Shown: piece by piece, positions 1 to 5,395 of the stretch | Layout: every line of letters begins with the position of its first letter | Numbering within the stretch: position 1 is the first letter of the stretch | NCBI GenBank assembly: GCA_030749275.1 | Contig: JASMKJ010000626.1 | Span: 1-5,395 of the forward strand | Origin: Acidimicrobiales bacterium | GTDB taxonomy: Bacteria; Actinomycetota; Acidimicrobiia; Acidimicrobiales; Poriferisodalaceae | Reading direction: 5' to 3' | Length of the DNA stretch: 5,395 bases | Translations under genes and position numbers: made by a program | Notes under the pieces: generated by a model | Database searches by the model: none | What the model was told of the DNA's origin: nothing | Seen by the model: only the letters and a program-made list of their open reading frames with translations

Positions 1-1
1 C

Positions 2-94
2 AACGATGATCGGTTGAAAGGGATCGGTGGAGGCACGGTGTCTTTGATTAGTGGCATGGTGTTGTGGTTGGTGGCGCTTGAGAAACCGGATTGA
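2..94 (+). CDS. 3' end of a probable membrane protein (partial)
   Basis: An open frame enters from the left edge and runs 30 codons to a TGA at 92-94. The residues begin NDDRLKGIGGG and continue into a hydrophobic stretch, TVSLISGMVLWLVAL, then end in a short charged tail, EKPD. A final hydrophobic helix with a Gly-rich entry is what the last transmembrane segment of a small multi-helix membrane protein looks like; EamA/SMR-type transporters, which occur as lipid-linked sugar flippases in glycan loci, end in a similar way. That family assignment is a guess, since only the tail is visible. The stop overlaps the TTG start candidate of the ATP-grasp gene as TTGA, so the two are probably co-transcribed and translationally coupled. 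Confidence 0.55.
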   Translation, partial: NDDRLKGIGGGTVSLISGMVLWLVALEKPD

Positions 95-1329
95 CCCTAG
101 TGGATAAAGTATTGATCCTTGGAGCAGGCGTTTACCAATTACCGCTGATTGCGGCCGTGCAGCGCCTGGGCTTCTCGGCGGTTGTGGTATCCACCCCAGG
201 CAGCTATCCAGGGTTGGATGTGGCAGACGAAGTCGTTCTGGTTGACACACGAGATATTGGCGGTGTATGTGAGGCGGCGCGTCGTACACGTCCATGTGCA
301 GTGGTGACGTCTGGCACCGATGTAGCTGTCCCGGCTCTTGGGGGCGTTGTTGATGCTCTTGGTCTAGTTGGGGTTGACACCGAGACGGCACAGCGGTGCT
401 CGAACAAGATTTCGATGAAGGAATGCCTGGCCGCTGCAGGGGTGCCCATCGCTCCCGGCGATGTCAATGGGCCTTCCTCCGATGTCATGGAAACGGCACG
501 AGAGATCGGCTACCCAGTGGTAGTGAAACCACCGGACAGTTCCGGGAGCCGGGGCGTTGTGCGGGTTGACTCGCCGGAAGGGTTAGCAGAGGCGGTGGCG
601 CTTGCGCGATCTCATACGTCAAGCGATCAGTTGTTGGTCGAGAGGTGTCTCTTGGGTACGGAGTTTGGCGCGCAAGCTTTCGTGGTCGGCTCTGAACTCC
701 AGGCTGTTTATCTGCACGACGACGTTCTCCATGAGACCGGTGTGCACACGGTTCCGGTGGGTCACACCTTGCCGTGTTCTCTATCCCCAACGTCTGCGGA
801 ACTGGCAACCCTGGTTGTGAAAGAAGCGATCGTGGCACTGGGCGTGGTGGACGCGGCCGTAAACGTTGATCTCATGCTGGTTGGCGATCAGCCCTTTGTA
901 CTTGAGGTCGCTTGTCGAGCCGGGGCGACGTGTCTTCCCGAACTGGTCGGCCTCGTGGGGGGCTTTGACGTCTACGAAGAGTTGGTGAGACTTGCCGTAA
1001 CCGGTTTTGCAGATTTCCGGCTTCGGGGGAACGGTAGGGCCGCCGCAAGTGGGCATCTCGTGTTCACGTCCGCGTCCGGGGTTGTCGGACAACTTGGGTT
1101 GTGTGATCCGGCCGCGGCCTCGCGCCCCGCTTACCTCGAAAGTGTTGTACTAGATGTGTCTCCGGGAGACGAAGTCCATGGCTTTGCAACCGGCAATTAT
1201 CGCCTCGGTCACGTCTTAGTATCTGCGAGCACCAATGCAATCGCATCGGCCGCTGTGAGACTGGCAGCTCAAGAAGTTGCCACAAGCATCAAGATTGGTT
1301 CGGCTCACGGGCAACAAGAATCGGACTAG
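91..1329 (+). CDS. ATP-grasp ligase (carboxylate-amine ligase type)
   Basis: This 412-residue protein has the three-part ATP-grasp layout. An N-terminal Rossmann-like pre-ATP-grasp domain begins KVLILGAGVYQLPLI (6-20). The ATP-binding part includes NK at 105-106, VVVKP with Lys146, the flexible loop DSSGSRGV (149-156) and VER with Glu184. The metal-binding end has Asp260 and Glu272 in VLEVACRAGATCLPEL. The family activates a carboxylate as an acyl phosphate with ATP and joins it to an amine; PurK/PurT, CarB-like proteins and L-amino-acid ligases share this fold. The substrate cannot be read from the sequence. In a glycan locus, an amide between a sugar carboxylate and an amino compound is a reasonable inference. 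The usual metal-binding Asn two residues after Glu272 is Ala274. The start could be TTG at 91, overlapping the previous stop as TTGA, or GTG at 100, which gives the more typical N-terminus MDKVLILGAG. Neither has a strong Shine-Dalgarno; GAGAAA at 80-85 is a weak match for the TTG. The product should be cytosolic, with no signal peptide or transmembrane helix. Confidence 0.88.
   Translation: MTLVDKVLILGAGVYQLPLIAAVQRLGFSAVVVSTPGSYPGLDVADEVVLVDTRDIGGVCEAARRTRPCAVVTSGTDVAVPALGGVVDALGLVGVDTETAQRCSNKISMKECLAAAGVPIAPGDVNGPSSDVMETAREIGYPVVVKPPDSSGSRGVVRVDSPEGLAEAVALARSHTSSDQLLVERCLLGTEFGAQAFVVGSELQAVYLHDDVLHETGVHTVPVGHTLPCSLSPTSAELATLVVKEAIVALGVVDAAVNVDLMLVGDQPFVLEVACRAGATCLPELVGLVGGFDVYEELVRLAVTGFADFRLRGNGRAAASGHLVFTSASGVVGQLGLCDPAAASRPAYLESVVLDVSPGDEVHGFATGNYRLGHVLVSASTNAIASAAVRLAAQEVATSIKIGSAHGQQESD
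1326..1329. other. Shared palindromic CTAG forming two convergent stop codons
   Basis: The four bases CTAG at 1326-1329 give the ATP-grasp gene its TAG (1327-1329) on the plus strand and the glycosyltransferase its TAG (1326-1328) on the minus strand. The two genes therefore end tail to tail with a 4-base overlap and no intergenic space. Any transcription terminator for either gene would have to lie inside the other gene's coding sequence, and I see no strong hairpin with a T-tract nearby. Confidence 0.9.
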
Positions 1330-2291
1330 TTGCTGGAGGGGTTAACCCGCTGACGTTCGACGTAAACAGGTGCGCCTCGAACTTCTTCCATTATTCGGCC
1401 CACGTATTCTGCGAGCAGGCCAACTGACGCCATAGTCAGGCCACCAAAGAAGTTGATTAGGAGCAGGGTCGAAGTGAATCCCGGGACCCCTGTGTCTCCG
1501 AGAGCCCAGAGTGCAAAGAAGACGGATCCGAGAACGACACTTGCCGCGGCCGCTAGTACGCCGATGAGGGCGAGGACTCGCATTGGTCTGATACCGGCTT
1601 CGATGACGTTGAAGAGCGAGTAGCTGACGAGTGAACGCAACCTGTAGCGACTTGGGATCTCTTGCTTGGTTTGAGAGGCCACATCCACATTCTTGATGCG
1701 CTTGGTTGTCTGGAGCAGCAGGGCGCCGAATTGCGGCCTACGCGTCCTATGTGACAGAAGCGCATCGACCAAGGGCCTCCTTAGAGCACGGAAACTGGTG
1801 AGGACTAGGTCCGAGGGAAGCTCGAAACTTCGCCTGAGCAGCCGACGATAGACCCGACTACCAACTCGGCGATGTTTCTTTCGGTTTCCCTGGTCGAAAG
1901 AGGCAACTACCGCGTCAAGATTAGGATCGTCTAAGAGCGAACTGATCAGAAGGTGAATCTGGTCCGGCCGGTGGGAAAAGTCGTCGTCCATGGTTACGAC
2001 AATTTCTCCCCGTGCGGCTCTGAGACCGCAGAGGGTTGCGGCGAACTGGCCCGATTGGGACATCAACTGGATTCCCACAACATGCGGGTTTCGATTCGCC
2101 TCCTCGATGATTGTGTCCCAGGTTTGGTTGTTCGGCGACGCGTCGTCGACTAGGAGCAACTCCCATGTTCCAGCGATTCTGGCGAACGCTTGTTCAACCC
2201 CCTCGACAACTTTCGACAGTCGAGAGCCGGTCAAGTAACAGGGAACCACCACGCTCACTGCCACTTCAGTGAGAGCGTTATTGGGATTCAT
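1326..2291 (-). CDS. Family 2 glycosyltransferase, polyprenyl-phosphate (GtrB/ArnC/DPM1-like)
   Basis: The 321-residue protein has an N-terminal GT-A domain and two C-terminal transmembrane helices, the layout of GtrB, ArnC and DPM1-type enzymes that move a sugar from a nucleotide donor to a polyprenyl phosphate on the inner face of the membrane. Visible motifs are the opening strand VSVVVPCY (12-19), LLVDDASP (46-53) with the nucleotide-binding Asp pair, QSGQFAA (79-85) and the metal-binding MDDDF (101-105). The helices are about 235-260 and 268-292, followed by EYVGRIMEEVRGAPVY (295-310), close to the family's usual tail. Where many relatives have H..R..G.S.Y before the first helix, this protein has S206, K209, I212, S214 and Y216, so it is probably a divergent branch. 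The ATG at 2289-2291 overlaps the carbamoyltransferase TGA as ATGA. GAGGG lies only 2 bases upstream, so translation is probably coupled. The donor sugar is unknown. Confidence 0.88.
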   Translation of the reverse strand: MNPNNALTEVAVSVVVPCYLTGSRLSKVVEGVEQAFARIAGTWELLLVDDASPNNQTWDTIIEEANRNPHVVGIQLMSQSGQFAATLCGLRAARGEIVVTMDDDFSHRPDQIHLLISSLLDDPNLDAVVASFDQGNRKKHRRVGSRVYRRLLRRSFELPSDLVLTSFRALRRPLVDALLSHRTRRPQFGALLLQTTKRIKNVDVASQTKQEIPSRYRLRSLVSYSLFNVIEAGIRPMRVLALIGVLAAAASVVLGSVFFALWALGDTGVPGFTSTLLLINFFGGLTMASVGLLAEYVGRIMEEVRGAPVYVERQRVNPSSN

Positions 2292-4057
2292 GACCCTCGC
2301 CGATCCTGAACCAGGAACCGCCCAATCGCTAGGTAGTCGAGGTGAGACTCGAAGAATGACTTGAGCGCATCCTTAGGGGTTCGGACGATTGGTTCTTCAT
2401 GCCGGTTAAAGGAAGTGTTGAGGATCGACGGGATACCGGTGAGGTTGTGATAGGTGGAAAGGACGTGGTGAAGAGACGGGTTTCGTTCCCGATGTACCAA
2501 CTGAGGACGGGCCGTACCGTCGATGTGCACGACAGCGGGGCTGGTCAACTTCATCCGAGCTGTGCAGGGGACGGTCACGGTCATGAACTCTGCTATTCTA
2601 TCAACTGTTTGAAACAGTTCATAACACTCATCCGCGTGTTCGCTCAGGGTCGCGGGTGCGAACGGCATGAATTCAGTGCGGTTAAGTTTCATGTTAAGCC
2701 AATCGTTTGCGTCTGAGTCCGTCGTCTGGTACAGAATGCTGCGGTTTCCGAGCGCCCTCGGGCCGTACTCCAGAGCGCCCGTGAATCGAGCAACCACCGA
2801 TCCCTCGGCTAGTAGTTGACCAACTCGTTCGTCGATGTTTGCGCCGAGATCCTGGTAGCCAACGCCGCTATCTTCCAGAGTCCGTTGGATTTCCGAATCG
2901 GTATAGGAAGGTCCGAGAAAAACGTTGTCCAACGACCAGCCGTCGTACTGATGGTGCTGATAGAAGTGGCTCATTGCGGCACCGGCCCCAAGTCCGGCGT
3001 CGCTCATTGCGGGGTGGATGTAGAGATAATCCATGTTCCCCAACTCAGCGATTCGTTGATTGAGTAGGACGTTAGCGAAGAGGCCTCCTGCTAGCAGGAC
3101 GTTCCTTGATCTGGTTGAACGGAGCCTTTCTCCTATGTAGGGGACTACCACGTCTTCGGTCAGGCTCTGAACGGTCGCCGCTATATCTTCACGAGGGACC
3201 CTTTGGGTGTGGGCTTTGACTGTCTCGATCTGCTGGATGAACCGGCTATCCGGATACGGTCCTACGGAGATGTCCCGGCTTAGCCCGATTGTTGTCCAAG
3301 TCCCCTCGGATGATTCGAAGTACTGGTGTAACGCCCGATAGAGAGACTCGTTCACCTTGCCCTGTGCTGCTAGGCCTGTGATCTTCCCCTCGTGTCTCAT
3401 TGCTTTGAATCCACAAACGACGGTCGCCGCCGCGTAGAGATGTCCGATGGATTGCATCCAGTTGATTTCTTCGAGAAGTTCAAGATGACCATCTCGGCCG
3501 GTCATCACGGAACCTGCAAGGTCGTCGCCACGGCCGTCCATGGTGACCACAAGCGCTTCCTTCACCCCACTGGTGAAGTAGGCAGATGCGGCATGGGCAC
3601 CGTGGTGAGTGACGTGCGAGACGGGAACCGAGTCAAGGTCGATACCAGTGGAACTCAGGAGTGTAAGGAGAGTCTCAGTCCTGTGCTGCTGGGTAACTAG
3701 CGGGTATTGGAGAACAGTCTCTAGCGAAGCTGGCTTGCCCCTGATGCTTCTAACGAGTCGTTTCTCTGAACCGCCTCCGATATCGGACATCCAGGAGAGC
3801 AGTGCCGCACGGTGCAGATCCTCAGGTTTCTCGAGGGCTAGCGCAACTGCGTCGATAGGCCCGGTAGCTTGGCCAAGACACCATTTGATGGCTTGTAGCG
3901 GCCCCCCAAAGTCGGAAATTCGCCCGTCGTGATTCTTCAAGCGTGAAAATCGTTCTTCTTCAACGGCAGCGACGAGCCTTCCATCCTCGACAAGAGCTGC
4001 GTTGCAGTTGTGACCGTCGTAGACGCCAAGAACGCGACGTGGTCGCTCCATCTCCAT
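2288..4057 (-). CDS. O-carbamoyltransferase, NodU/CmcH/TobZ family
   Basis: This 589-residue, apparently full-length protein belongs to the family that uses carbamoyl phosphate and ATP, through a carbamoyl-adenylate, to place a carbamoyl group on a hydroxyl of a sugar or antibiotic. The N-terminal Kae1-like domain opens VLGVYDGHNCNAALVEDG (9-26) and has EEERFSRLKN (33-42). It carries the metal-site motif THHGAHAASA (150-159; His151, His152, His155), DGRGDD (174-179) and SDAGLGAGAA (352-361; Asp353). The C-terminal YrdC-like domain is marked by EYGPRALGNRSIL (430-442), RTEFMPFAPA (460-469) and LNTSFNRHEEPIV (546-558). All core motifs look intact, so it is probably active. No signal peptide or membrane helix is seen, so it should be cytosolic and act on a nucleotide sugar or lipid-linked sugar. 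It is the first intact gene of a two-gene minus-strand unit with the glycosyltransferase. Two start codons (residues 1 and 3) are possible; neither has a clear Shine-Dalgarno. The exact acceptor cannot be told from sequence. Confidence 0.93.
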   Translation of the reverse strand: MEMERPRRVLGVYDGHNCNAALVEDGRLVAAVEEERFSRLKNHDGRISDFGGPLQAIKWCLGQATGPIDAVALALEKPEDLHRAALLSWMSDIGGGSEKRLVRSIRGKPASLETVLQYPLVTQQHRTETLLTLLSSTGIDLDSVPVSHVTHHGAHAASAYFTSGVKEALVVTMDGRGDDLAGSVMTGRDGHLELLEEINWMQSIGHLYAAATVVCGFKAMRHEGKITGLAAQGKVNESLYRALHQYFESSEGTWTTIGLSRDISVGPYPDSRFIQQIETVKAHTQRVPREDIAATVQSLTEDVVVPYIGERLRSTRSRNVLLAGGLFANVLLNQRIAELGNMDYLYIHPAMSDAGLGAGAAMSHFYQHHQYDGWSLDNVFLGPSYTDSEIQRTLEDSGVGYQDLGANIDERVGQLLAEGSVVARFTGALEYGPRALGNRSILYQTTDSDANDWLNMKLNRTEFMPFAPATLSEHADECYELFQTVDRIAEFMTVTVPCTARMKLTSPAVVHIDGTARPQLVHRERNPSLHHVLSTYHNLTGIPSILNTSFNRHEEPIVRTPKDALKSFFESHLDYLAIGRFLVQDRRGS

Positions 4058-4122
4058 AGGATGCCGTATTGATCGGGGGGACGGGTGCGATAGCAGATAA
4101 TCCTTGGGCTCTTAGGGGTTTC

Positions 4123-4377
4123 TCAGGACACCGAAAATCGTTTCTTACGCTTCGGGAAGGCTGAATCGAAACCTCTGTAAGAGAGATGAGAAAGCAAAAT
4201 CAACAAGAACAACATAATCAGACCCCAAAGCCAGTAGTTCACCTCTGCGATCACGTGATCGACCCCGAGGTAGTCCGGCCAGTGGATCACATAGAGTCTG
4301 TACGAAAACTTGCTCACTTTCGCCAACTGTCGCACCGAGAGCATCTTCGACGATAGGTGACCGACCCTTGGTGGAGC
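4123..4377 (-). pseudogene. Acyltransferase-3 (OafA/YrhL-like) C-terminal remnant
   Basis: The minus-strand frame opens just after an in-frame TAG (4378-4380) and ends at TGA 4123-4125. It has an ATG at 4342-4344, giving 73 residues. The readable sequence includes HLSSKMLSVRQL, then KFSYRLYVIHWP, the pattern found near the end of acyltransferase-3 membrane proteins (SY.LY..HWP). A transmembrane helix follows (WLWGLIMLFLLILLSHL, residues 38-54) and then a basic tail, FPKRKKR. Full-length members have about 350-400 residues and some ten helices with catalytic residues near the N-terminus, so roughly the front four fifths is missing and this fragment cannot be a working enzyme. Similarity appears to extend upstream of the ATG to about 4362, which argues that the ATG is internal to the old gene. 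A hand count of 4131-4230 gives about 42% GC, well below its neighbours. It lies 65 bases upstream of the carbamoyltransferase on the same strand, so the intact gene probably once headed that operon and O-acylated the same glycan. Confidence 0.72.
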
Positions 4378-4384
4378 CTAAAAT
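4357..4384 (+). promoter_or_regulatory. Putative sigma-70-type promoter for the methyltransferase
   Basis: GTGACC at 4357-4362 matches four of six -35 positions, and TAAAAT at 4379-4384 matches five of six -10 positions, with a 16-base spacer. Transcription would start near 4391, giving a leader of about 38 bases before the ATG at 4429. The -10 element sits on the break point of the acyltransferase remnant. This was found by eye and similar matches can arise by chance in a fairly AT-rich gap. Confidence 0.38.
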
Positions 4385-4417
4385 GGAGAACCTTTACCAA
4401 GTGACGGCTGACAAATC

Positions 4418-4422
4418 GGGAG
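4418..4422 (+). promoter_or_regulatory. Shine-Dalgarno for the methyltransferase
   Basis: GGGAG lies 6 bases before the ATG at 4429-4431, a good match and spacing. It supports this start over downstream candidates. The frame is closed just upstream by TGA at 4402-4404. Confidence 0.6.
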
Positions 4423-4428
4423 CCACGG

Positions 4429-5301
4429 ATGGGATGTGAAGCAGCCGCCCGACCGTCTGGGTGTGCCGAGTTCGACCGGCTCGAGAATCTGTACGGATGG
4501 CTGATCAAAGATCGAGCCGATCTTGGCGACGGCATCTGGGTCGGTAGGGGGGTGCGCCCTGTCACGGCGTTTTCCGATGAGCAACAGGTTGCGATCAACG
4601 ATCTGGTCGACCCCAGTTGGTGGTATCAGGTGAGGAACTCTCTGTTGATTCGCTACCTCCATAGATATGGATTGTCGGGAGCGATGTGGGATGTCGGATC
4701 GGGGACAGGGATCGTCAGCCAGGCATTGAGAGATTCGGGTTTTCAGGTAGTTGCTCTCGGACCCGCGGTTGGAGGAGCCGTCTCGGCCGCTGCCCGCGGG
4801 CTTCCAAGCGTCGCATCAACCTTGGAGGATCTTCGACTCCCGGCGCGGAGCATTAGCGCGATAGGTCTTTTCGACGTTATTGAACATCTGGGCGAGCCCG
4901 AAGCCTTAGTCGCTGAGTGTTGTCGTGTTCTCGCGCCGTCTGGTCAGTTGTACGTGACTGTGCCTGCGCATGCTTGGCTTTGGAGCCAAGCCGATACCTT
5001 GGCTCAGCATCAGCGTCGCTACACAAGACAGTCCCTAAGGACGCTGCTCGAAAACTCCGGTTTCGAGATCGAAGATTGTTCGTACCGTTTGGCGTCGTTG
5101 GTGGCACCATTGGCGGTAGCACGCAGTATCCCCTGGCGGTTGGGTTACCGTCCCGAGTCAACGGCCTCCCAGAAGCAGTTGGGTTACTCCTCGACACTGC
5201 TCACGCGCTGTCTCACTGGTCTGGAATCGCTGGTTGGCGGCACCAGCCCTATCGGCACGTCGCTGTTTGCTTGCGCCGCACCCCGATCGGCAGCGACCTA
5301 G
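4429..5301 (+). CDS. Class I SAM-dependent methyltransferase
   Basis: The 290-residue protein has a Rossmann-type methyltransferase domain. DPSWWYQVRNSLLIRYL (61-77) precedes motif I, MWDVGSGTG (86-94). Then come TLEDLRLPARS (131-141), GLFDVIEHL (146-154), RVLAPSGQLYVTVPAH (166-181), LWSQAD (184-189) and HQRRYTRQSL (194-203). This run of motifs is typical of methyltransferases found in bacterial polysaccharide loci beside glycosyltransferases; the methylated atom and substrate are unknown. Motif II is odd: VVALGPAVGGA (107-117) has Gly111 where relatives have an acidic residue (V..VEP) that contacts the ribose of SAM, which could weaken or abolish activity. The first 60 residues match nothing I recognise. 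The start is supported by GGGAG 6 bases upstream. The C-terminus (GTSLFACAAP) matches the usual end of the domain, so the gene seems complete. It is transcribed away from the acyltransferase remnant, probably from its own promoter. No signal peptide is present and the product should be cytosolic. Confidence 0.87.
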   Translation: MGCEAAARPSGCAEFDRLENLYGWLIKDRADLGDGIWVGRGVRPVTAFSDEQQVAINDLVDPSWWYQVRNSLLIRYLHRYGLSGAMWDVGSGTGIVSQALRDSGFQVVALGPAVGGAVSAAARGLPSVASTLEDLRLPARSISAIGLFDVIEHLGEPEALVAECCRVLAPSGQLYVTVPAHAWLWSQADTLAQHQRRYTRQSLRTLLENSGFEIEDCSYRLASLVAPLAVARSIPWRLGYRPESTASQKQLGYSSTLLTRCLTGLESLVGGTSPIGTSLFACAAPRSAAT

Positions 5302-5313
5302 TGACGCTGCCGA
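5287..5313 (+). terminator. Perfect 9-bp hairpin around the methyltransferase stop codon
   Basis: TCGGCAGCG (5287-5295) and CGCTGCCGA (5305-5313) are exact reverse complements separated by the 9-base loop ACCTAGTGA, which contains the TAG stop (5299-5301). The stem is GC-rich and would be stable. There is no T-tract after it, only GGAGTTTGTTGG, so it is not a classical intrinsic terminator. It may be a U-poor terminator of the kind proposed in GC-rich bacteria, or an mRNA 3'-end stabiliser. Confidence 0.42.
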
Positions 5314-5395
5314 CGGAGTTTGTTGGAATGGCTAACGGCGTCCAGCTCCTAGGTCGGCGCTACTAGTGCTCTCGAGGATCATCCCCAGCTAAGCA
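5314..5395. other. Downstream stretch with no supportable gene
   Basis: After the hairpin, the last 82 bases contain only a 12-codon plus-strand frame (ATG 5328 to TAG) without a Shine-Dalgarno. Minus-strand frames entering from the right edge stop within about ten codons. I see no promoter, repeat or RNA gene here; a downstream gene may begin outside the window. Confidence 0.4.

Noticed and set aside
485..838. A 117-codon minus-strand open frame inside the ATP-grasp gene
   Set aside because: It is antisense to conserved ATP-grasp motifs and its translation is Pro- and Arg-rich low-complexity sequence, as expected of a shadow frame in GC-rich DNA.
1339..1348. Palindrome GGGTTAACCC near the convergent junction, a possible bidirectional terminator or operator
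   Set aside because: It lies in the glycosyltransferase coding sequence, could form only a 3-bp stem with a TTAA loop, and has no T-tract on either side.
2399..3932. Several plus-strand open frames of 70-107 codons opposite the carbamoyltransferase
   Set aside because: They lie antisense to well-conserved carbamoyltransferase motifs and none shows a recognisable domain or start signal.
4123..4344. The 73-residue acyltransferase-like frame as a functional small membrane protein
   Set aside because: It matches only the tail of a much larger family, similarity appears to run upstream of its ATG, and there is no Shine-Dalgarno before the ATG.
4383..4439. An 18-codon upstream frame (MENLYQ...) overlapping the methyltransferase start, a possible leader peptide
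   Set aside because: Its ATG has no Shine-Dalgarno and would lie upstream of the predicted transcription start; the ENLY match to the methyltransferase residues 19-22 is too short to show a duplication or frameshift.
4917..5366. A 149-codon plus-strand open frame overlapping the methyltransferase in another frame
   Set aside because: It overlaps the conserved second half of the methyltransferase, its translation is rich in Arg, Leu and Cys with no recognisable motif, and the methyltransferase frame continues cleanly to a normal C-terminus, so no frameshift is needed to explain it.

Overview
The window looks like part of a bacterial surface-glycan (O-antigen, capsule or cell-wall polysaccharide) or glycosylated-metabolite locus. 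GC is moderately high over most of the window. One small patch, around an acyltransferase remnant, is clearly more AT-rich. Genes are tightly packed, with 4-base start/stop overlaps and a probable TTG or GTG start. This would fit an actinobacterium or another moderately GC-rich free-living bacterium. Nothing here fixes the taxon, and no RNA genes, CRISPR arrays, insertion sequences or transposases were seen.

Layout, left to right. Positions 2-94 (+) are the last 30 codons of a probable membrane protein cut by the window edge. Its stop overlaps the start of an ATP-grasp ligase (91-1329, +). This gene converges on a family 2 glycosyltransferase (1326-2291, -), and the two TAG stops share one palindromic CTAG. 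The glycosyltransferase is the second gene of a minus-strand pair; its ATG overlaps the TGA of a NodU/CmcH-type O-carbamoyltransferase (2288-4057, -). Upstream of that on the same strand is only the C-terminal end of an acyltransferase-3 (OafA-like) membrane protein (about 4123-4377, -). After a divergent gap carrying a plausible promoter and Shine-Dalgarno comes a class I SAM-dependent methyltransferase (4429-5301, +), with a 9-bp hairpin around its stop codon. The last ~80 bases hold no gene I can support.

How the genes may work together (inference). The glycosyltransferase resembles GtrB/ArnC/DPM1 enzymes that load a sugar onto a polyprenyl phosphate at the membrane. The carbamoyltransferase would decorate a sugar hydroxyl, the ATP-grasp enzyme would form an amide or peptide-like bond between a carboxylate and an amine, the methyltransferase would add a methyl group, and a former acyltransferase would have added an acyl group. 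The picture is of a glycan-tailoring region that has been reshuffled: strand changes between every functional block, an acyltransferase missing its front part exactly where the methyltransferase begins, and a methyltransferase lacking an acidic residue normally expected to bind SAM. I see no clear sign of a wholly new system. The most interesting points are the unusual mix of tailoring activities, the recombination scar near 4378 and the residue changes in the methyltransferase.
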